A stretch of DNA of 64,000 nt from assembly GCF_044901685.1 (NCBI RefSeq), contig NZ_JBJDPS010000008.1:1-64000 (forward strand), read 5' to 3'. Origin of the DNA: Micromonospora_G sp044901685. Its GTDB lineage: Bacteria > Actinomycetota > Actinomycetes > Mycobacteriales > Micromonosporaceae. Both the position numbers and the translations under genes were made by a program. Below are positions 24,941 to 32,825 of this stretch, piece by piece. The notes below the pieces were generated by a model. That model did no database searches and was not told the DNA's origin. It saw only the letters and a list, made by a program, of their open reading frames with translations. Numbering within the stretch: position 1 is the first letter of the stretch; each line of letters begins with the position of its first letter.

Positions 24941-25006
24941 CACCGAGGGGTGTGAACCGCCCGGCGAGGGGCCCCGCGACCGTACGAGCGGGGTCCGTCG
25001 CCCGGG

Positions 25007-25447
25007 TCAGCGCAGGTCGATGACGGCGGTCACCACGGTGCCCGGTGCCCCGTCACGGATCACCAGATCGGCACTCAGACTCCGGACGATCCACAGACCC
25101 CGGCCACCGATCTGGGTCGCCGCGGGTTGGGTCGTGCCGGTGGCCGGCTCGCTGATCCCCGGGCCCCGGTCGCTGACCTCGCAGTAGAGCGAGTCTCCGG
25201 TCCGCCACAGGCGCAGCCGGCCGCCGCCACCGCCGTGCCGGACCGTGTTGCTGGCGAGTTCCCCGGCGACGATCAGCAACTGTTGCAACTGCTCGTCGTC
25301 GATGGCGAGCCGGTCGGCGTGGGCCGCGATGGTGGCCCGCATCCCGTACAGGCCGTCGCCGTCGAAGGGGTGGTCGAGCGTGACCGGGTCCGGAACCAGG
25401 ATCTCCGCCTGGTCCGAGGAGGTGGTGCTCGGGTCGGAGCCGGTCAT
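25007..25447 (-). CDS. anti-sigma regulatory factor-type ATP-binding protein (RsbW-like HATPase)
   Basis: The 146-residue HATPase_c domain protein has N box LLIVAGELASNTVRHGGGGG, G1 VSDRGPGISEP and G2 TQIGGRGLWIVRSLSADLVI. Such short GHKL proteins act as anti-sigma factors or serine kinases in partner-switching pathways. Its start overlaps the stop of the MEDS-STAS gene by ATGA, suggesting the two products work together. Confidence 0.88.
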   Translation of the reverse strand: MTGSDPSTTSSDQAEILVPDPVTLDHPFDGDGLYGMRATIAAHADRLAIDDEQLQQLLIVAGELASNTVRHGGGGGRLRLWRTGDSLYCEVSDRGPGISEPATGTTQPAATQIGGRGLWIVRSLSADLVIRDGAPGTVVTAVIDLR

Positions 25448-26307
25448 GGGGCCGCTGTTATCCGGAGCCGGTCGGTGCCGACCTTGCCGACCAACTCCAT
25501 CACCTTCCGCACCAGGCCACGACAGGTCACGGTCATCCGCCGGGAGGCGGGCAGCTTCAGCGCGGCGTGGGTGATCGCGGAGGCACAGGCGGCGTCGATG
25601 TAGTCCAACCCGCCGAGGTTCACGTGCGGGTGCCGGTCCAGCCGCACCGTCTCGGTGAGCGCCCGGTTCAGCTCGTCCAGGTGCTGGTAGTCCAGCTCAC
25701 CGGCGACCCGGATGCCCGGCGGACTGTACTGGCGACAGATCCGCAGCAGCGCGTCGTCGTGGTACGCCAGCGCCGCGACCGCCTTCGGGTGCGCCTTGGC
25801 CGCGAAGGCCAGGGTGACCGCGTCGAAGCGCTCCCGGTCGTACTGGCAGATGACGCAGAGCCGACCGTCGGCGAAGAGCGCGCCGACCTCCTGCTCGAAG
25901 GAGAGCAGCTCCTCCGGCGCGGCCAGCGGGCGGGTCGCCCAGCACATGTCCGCGGTCACCCGCAGGCCCGGATAGCCCTCCCGGCCGGCGAGGTCGAGTT
26001 GTTCGGCCAGCGTGTCGACCATGTTCCGGGCGTCCGCCCCCCGGTCGACCAGCAGCGACGACTCGACCGTGGCGAGGTGGAGCTGTCCGCGCCGCAGCGC
26101 GCCGCCGGTACGCACCGACCGGTCCCGCAACTCCCGGCCCAACTGCTCCGGGTCGACCGAGTCGGTCAGGCAGAGCACCTTCTGACCCTGACGCAGGCCG
26201 TCGCGGACAAACGCGGCCAGCAGGTCCAGCCGCTCCTGCGGGTCAGAGAACGTCAAACATCCGTGATCCCCGAGCGTGAGCTCGTCTACCCGGACAGCCT
26301 CGGCCAT
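25444..26307 (-). CDS. MEDS-domain protein with a C-terminal STAS domain
   Basis: The 287-residue protein has an N-terminal MEDS (DcmR-type sensory) domain, GDHGCLTFSDPQERLDLLAA, then KVLCLTDSV and VICQYDRERFDAVTLAFAAK. A STAS-like C-terminal domain with VAGELDYQHLDELNRAL and HVNLGGLDYIDAACASAITH resembles anti-sigma antagonists. With the adjacent RsbW-like ATPase this looks like a sensing partner-switch module. ATG 26307 is chosen over the longer frame because the MEDS domain begins right after it. Confidence 0.82.
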   Translation of the reverse strand: MAEAVRVDELTLGDHGCLTFSDPQERLDLLAAFVRDGLRQGQKVLCLTDSVDPEQLGRELRDRSVRTGGALRRGQLHLATVESSLLVDRGADARNMVDTLAEQLDLAGREGYPGLRVTADMCWATRPLAAPEELLSFEQEVGALFADGRLCVICQYDRERFDAVTLAFAAKAHPKAVAALAYHDDALLRICRQYSPPGIRVAGELDYQHLDELNRALTETVRLDRHPHVNLGGLDYIDAACASAITHAALKLPASRRMTVTCRGLVRKVMELVGKVGTDRLRITAAP

Positions 26308-26514
26308 GCAGCCCCGCCTCCGTACGTGATGAAGCTGGACCCCACCGTAAGGCCCGGCGACCGGCGCGTCATCTCGGGGGCGGCGCCGGCTCCCTGTCGC
26401 CCACACCCGTTACCCCGTCCACCGGGTGCGGCAGGCTGTCAGCCTGATCACATCGAGCAGTCACGGTACGTCAGCACCGGGCCGGGGGCTGCGGGGCTGT
26501 GCCAAGGTGGGGCG

Positions 26515-29115
26515 GTGACCGCGCCAGCCGAACCGACCCGTCCGCCGACCCCGGTCCGGCCCGGCCGGACCCGGCTCGTCCTGCGGGAGCTGCGGTCCTG
26601 GCGGCCGACCCTCGCCCGCCTGGCCGGGCTGCTGCGCAGCGCGGTCACGTCGTTCGTGGTCCTGGCCGGGACACTCTGGCTGATGCCGGGCGTGGACGCC
26701 GACGGGCTGACCTCGATCCTCTGGGTGGTGGTCCTGGTCGCCGTGGGTGGTGCCCTGCTCCGGCCACTGCTGCTCGCGCTGGCCACCGTGCTCGGCGGGC
26801 TGGGCGCGCTCGTGGTCGGTGCCAGCCTCCAGACGATCGTGCTGTACGTGGCGCTCTGGCTGGCGCCGGACGCGTACCTCTCCGGGCTGCCGGCGGTCTT
26901 CGCCGCCTCCTGGTTCGCGGTGGCGCTCGCCGCCGTCGTCAACTGGCTGACCGACTCGGGCACCGACGACGCCTTTGTCAGCGAGGCGGTACGGCTGATG
27001 CACAAGGTCAGCCGGGCGGCGCACAAGCGCGGTACGGCGGCGCACGGCGAAGGGCTGCTCGTCGTACAGCTCGACGGGGTGTCGGCGCCGCTGCTGCGCT
27101 GGGCGATCCACGCCGGCAACCTGCCCAACATCGGTCGCTGGCTGCGGCTGCGCAGCCACCGGCTGAGCGGCTGGCACACCGGCCTGCCGGCGACCACGCC
27201 CGGGGCGCAGGCCGGCATCCTGCACGGTGACGACCTGTCGGTGCCGGCCTTCCGCTGGTACGACAAGGAGGCCGGACGGTTGATGGTCGCCAACCGCCCG
27301 CGCGACGCGGCGGAGATCGAGCGCCAGCTCTCCGACGGCCGGGGGCTGCTGCGCGACGGGGGCGTCAGCATCAGCAACATCTTCTCCGGCGACGCGCCCT
27401 CGACGCTGTTCACGGTCAGCCGGGCCACCCTGCCCGGCCGCTCGTCCCGGGGCTACGCCGAATTCATGATCAGCCCGTACGGCTTCGCCCGGGCGATCGT
27501 GCTCGGCATCGGGCGCGTGTTCAAGGAGCTGCACCAGGCCCGTGGGCAGCGGCTGCGCGACATCCGGCCACGGGTCAGCCGGTCCGGGGCGTTCCTGGTG
27601 CTCCGCCCGCTCGCCGGCATGCTCCGGGACATGAACGTCTCGCTGATCGCCGAGCAGATGGCGCTCGGCGCTCCGGTGATCTTCTGCGACTTCGTCGACT
27701 ACGACGAGGTGGCCCACCACGCCGGCCCGGCGCGGCCGGAGGCGCTGGACGCGCTCGGCCGGCTCGACCAGGTCCTCGGTGTCCTGGAACGGCTCGCCAG
27801 CGAGGCCGACCGCCGCTACCACCTGGTGGTCCTCTCCGACCACGGACAGAGCCAGGGCGAGACCTTCCGGCAGCGCTACGGCGAGTCGCTGGCCGAGACG
27901 GTGGACCGACTGGTCAACGCGAGCGCCGCCGCTGTCCTGACGCCCGGTGCCGGACCGGCCCTGACGCCCGGTGCCGGGCCGGCTCGGACGGCGGGCACCG
28001 GCCGGGCCGACAACCCGGAGCAGAACGGCTCGGCCCGCCCGGTCCGGCCGGAACGGACCGCGTCGGCGGCGACCGGACCGATCGAGCACTGGGGTCCGGT
28101 GAACACCCTGCTCACCGAGATCAGCGGTCGGCCGGGGGCGGGTGCGGCGGCGACCCGGGCGGCCATGCGTTCCCGTACGGTCGACCGCGAGGTGACGCTC
28201 GGGCCGGGCGGGGAGCGCAGGACGCCGCCCCGAGGGGCCGGCACCGGCGAGGCCCAGGAGCTCGCCCGTACGGACACCCTGGTCGTCGCGTCCGGAAACC
28301 TGGCGATGGTCTACTTCACCCGGTACCCCGGCAAGCCCGGCCGGGCGGAGATCGAGGCGGCCCACCCGGGGCTGGTGGACGCGCTGGCCGCCCACCCGGG
28401 CGTCGGGGTGGTGGTCGTCGGCGAACCGACCGGCCCGGTGGCGGTCGGACACCGGGGCGAGCACCACCTGCGTGACGGGCTGGTCGTCGGTGCGGACCCG
28501 CTGGCCGCGTACGGCCCCCGGGCGCGCGAGGACCTGCTGCGTCACCAGGAGATCGCGCACGTCGGCGACCTGGTGCTGGTCAGCACGATCGACCCGGGCA
28601 CCGAGGAGGTGGCCGCCTTCGAGGAGCTCGTGGGCAGTCACGGTGGACTCGGCGGCTGGCAGAGCGACGCGTTCCTGCTCCGCCCGGCCGACTGGCCGGT
28701 CGACACCGACCCGCTGGTCGGACCGGCCGCGGTCCACCGGCAACTGCTGGCCTGGCTACGCCGGCTCGGACTGCGCGAGGCGGACCTGCCGCCCACCCCC
28801 GCCGAGGGGACACCCGAAGCCGAGCCGGCCACGGCGGGTGACCGCGAAGCCGCCAACGCACATGCCCGTGCAATGAGCGACCGGGCGCTGGTGCCGGCGC
28901 AGGCGGCGGGCGACGGCGCCCGGTCAGGCGGCTCCGGTACGACGCCGGACCCAGCCGACGACCTGGCTGATCACCAGCACGACCACCACCGCGACCAGGA
29001 CGCCCTGCCACGGCTCGGCGAAGATGGAGCCGCCGAGGACACCGAACCCGGCGTAGACCACCGACCAGAGCCCGCAGGCCGGGGCGTTGGCCAGCGCGAA
29101 GCGCCGCCAGTCTAG
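26515..29115 (+). CDS. fusion of a 4-TM holin-like domain and an alkaline-phosphatase-superfamily phosphodiesterase
   Basis: The 866-residue protein has four membrane helices at about residues 40-145 (SAVTSFVVLAGTLWLMPGVD, LTSILWVVVLVAVGGALLRP and two more), resembling the mycobacterial 4-TMS holin family. A large phosphodiesterase/nucleotide-pyrophosphatase domain follows with metal-site stretches VVQLDGVSAPLLRWA, FCDFVDYDEVAHHAG and LVVLSDHGQSQGE. A Pro/Ala insert is near residues 470-510. GTG 26515 begins after GGTGGGGCG. The last 64 codons run antisense over the DedA gene; the protein tail there is low in complexity. Confidence 0.8.
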   Translation: MTAPAEPTRPPTPVRPGRTRLVLRELRSWRPTLARLAGLLRSAVTSFVVLAGTLWLMPGVDADGLTSILWVVVLVAVGGALLRPLLLALATVLGGLGALVVGASLQTIVLYVALWLAPDAYLSGLPAVFAASWFAVALAAVVNWLTDSGTDDAFVSEAVRLMHKVSRAAHKRGTAAHGEGLLVVQLDGVSAPLLRWAIHAGNLPNIGRWLRLRSHRLSGWHTGLPATTPGAQAGILHGDDLSVPAFRWYDKEAGRLMVANRPRDAAEIERQLSDGRGLLRDGGVSISNIFSGDAPSTLFTVSRATLPGRSSRGYAEFMISPYGFARAIVLGIGRVFKELHQARGQRLRDIRPRVSRSGAFLVLRPLAGMLRDMNVSLIAEQMALGAPVIFCDFVDYDEVAHHAGPARPEALDALGRLDQVLGVLERLASEADRRYHLVVLSDHGQSQGETFRQRYGESLAETVDRLVNASAAAVLTPGAGPALTPGAGPARTAGTGRADNPEQNGSARPVRPERTASAATGPIEHWGPVNTLLTEISGRPGAGAAATRAAMRSRTVDREVTLGPGGERRTPPRGAGTGEAQELARTDTLVVASGNLAMVYFTRYPGKPGRAEIEAAHPGLVDALAAHPGVGVVVVGEPTGPVAVGHRGEHHLRDGLVVGADPLAAYGPRAREDLLRHQEIAHVGDLVLVSTIDPGTEEVAAFEELVGSHGGLGGWQSDAFLLRPADWPVDTDPLVGPAAVHRQLLAWLRRLGLREADLPPTPAEGTPEAEPATAGDREAANAHARAMSDRALVPAQAAGDGARSGGSGTTPDPADDLADHQHDHHRDQDALPRLGEDGAAEDTEPGVDHRPEPAGRGVGQREAPPV

Positions 29116-29484
29116 GCCGGTCAGGGCGATGGTGAGCAGCACCGGAATTCGACCTCCCGGCACCAGCCTGGAGATCAGCAGCACCGACACCTGGCGCTCG
29201 CGCAGTCGTACGGCGAGCCCGTCGAGTCGGTCGGTGTCGCGCAGCCAGCGCAGCCGGCGGGCCAGTTGCTCACCACCCACCCGGCAGAGCAGGTAGGTCA
29301 CCGCGTCGCCGAGGTAGGCGCCGGCCGCGCCGGCCAGCACCACCGCCACGATCATGATCGAGTGTTGGTGGAAGGCGAGTGCTGCCGCCGCGCTGACCGC
29401 GGCGCCGGTCGGCACCACCGGCAGCACGGCACCGAACGCCACCAGCGCGAAGAGCGAGGCCAGCACCCCGATGGCGTTGCTCAC
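28924..29484 (-). CDS. DedA/VTT-type membrane protein
   Basis: The 186-residue protein starts at GTG 29484, overlapping the MBL-hydrolase stop by GTGA. Several membrane helices include VLASLFALVAFGAVLPVVPT, IMIVAVVLAGAAGAYLGDAV and QGVLVAVVVVLVISQVVGW. The VTT/DedA signature ISRLVPGGRIPVLLTIALTG is present. DedA proteins act in lipid flipping and envelope homeostasis. Its 3' end overlaps the convergent phosphodiesterase gene by 192 bases. Confidence 0.85.
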   Translation of the reverse strand: MSNAIGVLASLFALVAFGAVLPVVPTGAAVSAAAALAFHQHSIMIVAVVLAGAAGAYLGDAVTYLLCRVGGEQLARRLRWLRDTDRLDGLAVRLRERQVSVLLISRLVPGGRIPVLLTIALTGLDWRRFALANAPACGLWSVVYAGFGVLGGSIFAEPWQGVLVAVVVVLVISQVVGWVRRRTGAA

Positions 29485-30251
29485 CGTACGGGTTCCACCG
29501 CTAGGGTCTCGCCCGGGCGCAGCTCGGTGACCCGGGTTCCGGGGGCGGCGGTGGCGGCCCGGTCGACAAAACGTCGACCGGGTTCGTGGAACATCGCCCG
29601 GCGGAACATCAGGCCGGCGGGCCAGAACGTACCGAAGTGCACCGGCACCGCGTGCCGGGGCGCGGCCAGACGTACCGCCTCGGCCGCCTGGGCCGGGTCG
29701 AGGTGGCCGGCGCCGAGCGTCGGACCCCACCCACCGACCGGGATCAGCGCCAGGTCGAGCGGGCCGAGGTCGGCCATGCCGCCGAAGAGGCCGGTGTCCC
29801 CGGCGAACCAGGTGTTGGCTCGACCGTGCACGGTGTAGCCGACCGCGATCGCGCGGTGCCGCGACCACGGTCCCCGGCCGCCGTCGTGCTCGGCCGGCAC
29901 CGCCCGGACCGTGACCGAGTCGATGGTGTACTCCTCACCCGGCGCCAACTCGACCGCGCGCGCCGCCGCCGGGGCGCCGAGCCGGCGCCGCAGGAACGGT
30001 CGCGACCCGGCCGGCACCACCAGCGCGACCCGGTCGGGCATCCGGCGCAGCGACGCGACATCCAGGTGGTCGGCGTGCAGGTGCGAGATGAGTACGGCGT
30101 CCGGTTGGCCGGGAAGGTGCGGCGTCGGCCCACGCATCCGCCGCAGGTGGGCGACCCGGTCACGCAGTACGGGATCGGTCAGCAGCCGGACGCCGGAGTC
30201 CTCGATCCAGGCCGTGCTATGCCCCCACCAGGTCACCTGAACCGCGGACAT
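29481..30251 (-). CDS. metallo-beta-lactamase-fold hydrolase (UlaG/NAPE-PLD-like)
   Basis: The 256-residue protein begins TWWGHSTAWIEDSGVRLLTD, the usual UlaG-like start, with metal motif HLHADH in LISHLHADHLD, further ligand His in AEHDGG and Asp in FAGDTG, and late His in VPVHFGTF. These enzymes hydrolyse lactones or phosphodiesters. Start ATG 30251 is chosen because coding character begins there; the longer frame covers repetitive DNA. It is translationally coupled to DedA. Confidence 0.88.
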   Translation of the reverse strand: MSAVQVTWWGHSTAWIEDSGVRLLTDPVLRDRVAHLRRMRGPTPHLPGQPDAVLISHLHADHLDVASLRRMPDRVALVVPAGSRPFLRRRLGAPAAARAVELAPGEEYTIDSVTVRAVPAEHDGGRGPWSRHRAIAVGYTVHGRANTWFAGDTGLFGGMADLGPLDLALIPVGGWGPTLGAGHLDPAQAAEAVRLAAPRHAVPVHFGTFWPAGLMFRRAMFHEPGRRFVDRAATAAPGTRVTELRPGETLAVEPVR

Positions 30252-30481
30252 CACCCGACCACCGTACGGGGGCGGTCCGGGCGGGCGGCCAGCGCCCGTA
30301 CCGGTGTCCGATGGGCGCGGGGTGCCGAGCCGGCGGTCCGGGGTGCCGAGCCGGCGGTCCGGGGTTACGCGCCGAGCCGGTTTCGGCGTTCGCCGTCCTG
30401 GGCACAACCTTCGACAGCGGAAACACCGAGCCACCCGGACCCGGCGGGGCGGGCCGGCGATCGAGGCAACTGGAGGAGACA

Positions 30482-30676
30482 GTGAGCATCAGCGACAAGA
30501 TCAAGCACAAGGCCGAAGAGATCACCGGTGCGGTGAAGGAGAAGGTCGGCGACGCCACTGACAACGAGCGGTTGCAGGCCGAGGGTGCCACGCAGCGGAC
30601 CGAGGCGAACGTCAAGCAGGCCGGCGACCACGTCAAGGACGCCGCCCACGACACCCGGGACGCGCTGCGGCCCTGA
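30482..30676 (+). CDS. CsbD-family stress protein
   Basis: The 64-residue, highly charged protein SISDKIKHKAEEITGAVKEK...GDATDNERLQAEG matches CsbD proteins, small helical stress-induced proteins of unknown mechanism. GTG 30482 is preceded by TGGAGGAGACA, a strong ribosome-binding site, which decides against longer upstream frames. A perfect palindrome terminator follows 18 bases after the stop. Confidence 0.93.
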   Translation: MSISDKIKHKAEEITGAVKEKVGDATDNERLQAEGATQRTEANVKQAGDHVKDAAHDTRDALRP

Positions 30677-30693
30677 TCCACCGGTAACCCGCG

Positions 30694-30727
30694 CCGGGTG
30701 GGCGCCCCGATCGGGGCGCCCACCCGG
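30694..30727 (+). terminator. perfect palindromic terminator after csbD
   Basis: A 34-bp uninterrupted palindrome with arm CCGGGTGGGCGCCCCGA, immediately downstream of the CsbD gene. Confidence 0.8.
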
Positions 30728-30754
30728 CTGTCTGTCCAGCGCTCCGGAAGTCAC

Positions 30755-30787
30755 CGAGGCCACACCTTCGTCGAAGGTGTGGCCTCG
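30755..30787. terminator. second strong hairpin downstream of csbD
   Basis: CGAGGCCACACCTTCG and its reverse complement form a perfect 16-bp stem around one T, followed by TCGTCGTG. It insulates the chitinase promoter from upstream transcription. Confidence 0.65.
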
Positions 30788-30836
30788 TCGTGTGCACGGC
30801 CACGAAACCCGTTGCGAAGTGATGAATTCGCATCCA

Positions 30837-30866
30837 TTGACTTTTAATAGTTAAGTTTCCTAAGCT
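30837..30866 (+). promoter_or_regulatory. candidate chitinase promoter
   Basis: TTGACT at 30837-30842 and TAAGCT at 30861-30866, spaced 18 bases, in a locally AT-rich stretch (TTTTAATAGTTAAGTTTCC). It lies about 140 bases upstream of the chitinase start and is the only AT-rich patch there. No DasR-type site was recognised. Confidence 0.45.
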
Positions 30867-31008
30867 TTGAACCACCTGAAGCGTACCAAAAAGCACAACC
30901 CCCCTCCTCCCGCCTCGAAGCCGACCCTGGGCCCTGGTCGGCCGAGCGCTCGTGATCACCGCCCCTCCCCCACGGGGCCGATGGCGTGTACGCCGCGAAA
31001 GGTCGAAC

Positions 31009-32418
31009 ATGTCCGATACATCCTCTGCTACCGCCCGGATCGGGCGTAGCGGCAGATCCCGCCTCCTCACCGGGGCGATGGCCCTGGTCACCGCCCTCGT
31101 CGGTACGACCACCGCGCTGGCCCCGGCGTCGCCGTCGCAGGCGGCCGTGCTGCCCAACGGTTTCAAGAGCGTCGGCTACATGCCGTCCTGGGCCGGGAAC
31201 GTCACCACCATCCAGTACAACAAGCTGACCCACATCAACTACTCGTTCGTGCTGCCGAACGCCAACGGCAGCCTCCAGCCGGTCGACCAGCCGGGCAAGC
31301 TCCAGCAGCTCGTCTCGCTCGGCCACGCGAACAACGTGAAGGTGCTGATCGCGGTCGGCGGCTGGAACGACGGCAACGACTCGGCCTTCGAGGCGCTCGC
31401 GGCCAACTCGGGCACCCGTACGACCTTTGTCAACAACATGGTCAACTTCGTCAACCAGTACGGACTCGACGGCGTCGACATCGACTGGGAGTACCCGGAC
31501 CCGGGCACCTCGGCGAACAACTACACCCTGCTGATGCAGCAGCTCAGCACCGCCATGCACAGCCGGGGCAAGCTGCTCACCGCCGCGGTCGTCTCGGGCG
31601 GCGGCACCGCCAACGGCATCCAGCCGGCCGTCTTCGGCTACGTCGACTTCCTCAACATCATGTTGTACGACGGCGGTGAGCCGCACGCCAACTACGACTG
31701 GTCGATCAGCAACGCCCAGGGCTGGAAGAACCGTGGTCTGCCGGCGAGCAAGACGGTGCTCGGCGTGCCGTTCTACAGCCGCCCCGGCTACGTCACCTAC
31801 AACCAGCTCGTGGCGATGGACCCGGCGAACGCCAACCGAGACTGCACCACCGTCAACGGCGCACAGCAGTGCTACAACGGCATCCCGACGGTCAAGCGGA
31901 AGACGCAGTGGGCCCTGGCCAACGCCGGCGGCATGATGAACTGGGAGCTGTCCCAGGACACGAACACCTCGACCTCGCTGGTCAGCGCCATCTACGACAC
32001 GGTGATGGGCGGGGGTGGCACGCCGCCGCCGACCGGCCGGACCGGCCGGATCACCGGACTGGCGGGCAAGTGCGTCGACATCGCGGCGGCCAGCACCACC
32101 AACGGCACCGCCGTACAGCTCTACACCTGCAACGGCAGCAACGCGCAGACCTGGACGGTCGGCACCGACGGCACGATCCGGGGCCTCGGCAAGTGCATGG
32201 ACGTCACCAGCGCCTCGACGACCAACGGCGCCAAGATCCAGCTCTGGGACTGCAACGGCAGCGGCGCCCAGGTCTGGCAGGGCCAGAGCAACGGCACCGT
32301 ACGCAACCCGCAGTCCAACAAGTGCCTGGACGTGACCGACAAGAACAGCGCGGACGGCACCCGGCTCCAGATCTGGGACTGCTTCAACACGAGCAACCAG
32401 ATCTGGCAGCTCCCCTGA
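31009..32418 (+). CDS. secreted GH18 chitinase with C-terminal ricin-B/CBM13 domain
   Basis: The 469-residue secreted enzyme has a signal peptide (RLLTGAMALVTALVGTTTAL) ending at SQAA. The GH18 barrel includes SVGYMPSWAGN, KVLIAVGGWND, the catalytic DGVDIDWEYP (last Glu is the acid), and GVPFYSRPG. The linker GGGGTPPPTGR leads to a beta-trefoil lectin domain with three QxW-type repeats (NAQTW, GAQVWQ, SNQIWQLP) that binds sugars. It cleaves chitin or chitooligosaccharides outside the cell. ATG 31009 follows AAAGGTCGAAC. Confidence 0.93.
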   Translation: MSDTSSATARIGRSGRSRLLTGAMALVTALVGTTTALAPASPSQAAVLPNGFKSVGYMPSWAGNVTTIQYNKLTHINYSFVLPNANGSLQPVDQPGKLQQLVSLGHANNVKVLIAVGGWNDGNDSAFEALAANSGTRTTFVNNMVNFVNQYGLDGVDIDWEYPDPGTSANNYTLLMQQLSTAMHSRGKLLTAAVVSGGGTANGIQPAVFGYVDFLNIMLYDGGEPHANYDWSISNAQGWKNRGLPASKTVLGVPFYSRPGYVTYNQLVAMDPANANRDCTTVNGAQQCYNGIPTVKRKTQWALANAGGMMNWELSQDTNTSTSLVSAIYDTVMGGGGTPPPTGRTGRITGLAGKCVDIAAASTTNGTAVQLYTCNGSNAQTWTVGTDGTIRGLGKCMDVTSASTTNGAKIQLWDCNGSGAQVWQGQSNGTVRNPQSNKCLDVTDKNSADGTRLQIWDCFNTSNQIWQLP

Positions 32419-32437
32419 CCTGACCGAAGGGGTCCGC

Positions 32438-32486
32438 GCGGGGGGTGTCCGGTCGACTCGGCAACGTCGACCGGGCACCCCCCGCC
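32438..32486 (+). terminator. chitinase terminator hairpin
   Basis: GGTGTCCGGTCGAC and GTCGACCGGGCACC, extended by G and C runs, form a stem of about 17 bp with one mismatch and an 8-base loop, 20 bases after the chitinase stop. Confidence 0.65.
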
Positions 32487-32493
32487 GCGCGGC

Positions 32494-32681
32494 CGGATCC
32501 TGCGCACCGAGACGGTCGGCGGCCTGCTGCTGCTCGGCGCGGCGGTGCTCGCGCTGGGCGACGGTACGCGAAGCTCGGCGTACTGCTGGCCTCGCTGGTG
32601 TCGGCGGCCCTGGCGACGGTGGTGCTGCGCGCCCGCAACCGCCACTACCGCCGCCTCCGCACCGACAACGCCGAGGTGTAA
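32494..32681 (+). pseudogene. nhaA: collapsed Na+/H+ antiporter nhaA remnant
   Basis: Two short pieces of an NhaA antiporter are joined in different frames. The first, RILRTETVGGLLLLGAAVLA (from 32494), matches the start of actinobacterial NhaA. The second, from 32565, YAKLGVLLASLVSAALATVV followed by LRARNRHYRR, matches its C-terminus. About 1.1 kb that would encode the transport core is missing, and the join near 32560 shifts frame. It cannot encode a functional antiporter. The stop TAA lies inside a 59-bp palindrome (32675-32733), so the element inserted at or very near the old gene end. Confidence 0.65.
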
Positions 32682-32733
32682 GGAAGGGCCCCTTGTTAAC
32701 GCATAGCGTTAACAAGGGGCCCTTCCTTACACC
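32675..32733. repeat. 59-bp perfect palindromic element, copy 1
   Basis: 28-bp arms flank a 3-base ATA loop. The arm begins GGTGTAAGGAAGGGCCCCTT and ends GTTAACGC. A second copy with one compensated base pair and reversed loop orientation is at 47355-47413. It can act as a bidirectional terminator between the nhaA remnant and LtrA. I recall similar AAGGAAGGGCCCCTT-type palindromes as dispersed repeats in Micromonospora genomes, unverified here. Confidence 0.9.
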
Positions 32734-32825
32734 GGCAATGTCCACAGCGGGGGGTCGTTCGTTGGGATCTGGAGATCGCCCGAGCGACCAGGGGGTGCCG
32801 TGACCGATCCCGGCACGGTCGCCGG

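Noticed and set aside
30837..31008. DasR-type operator for the chitinase
   Set aside because: No ACTGGTCTAGACCAGT-like sequence was found upstream; only a promoter-like pair is supported.
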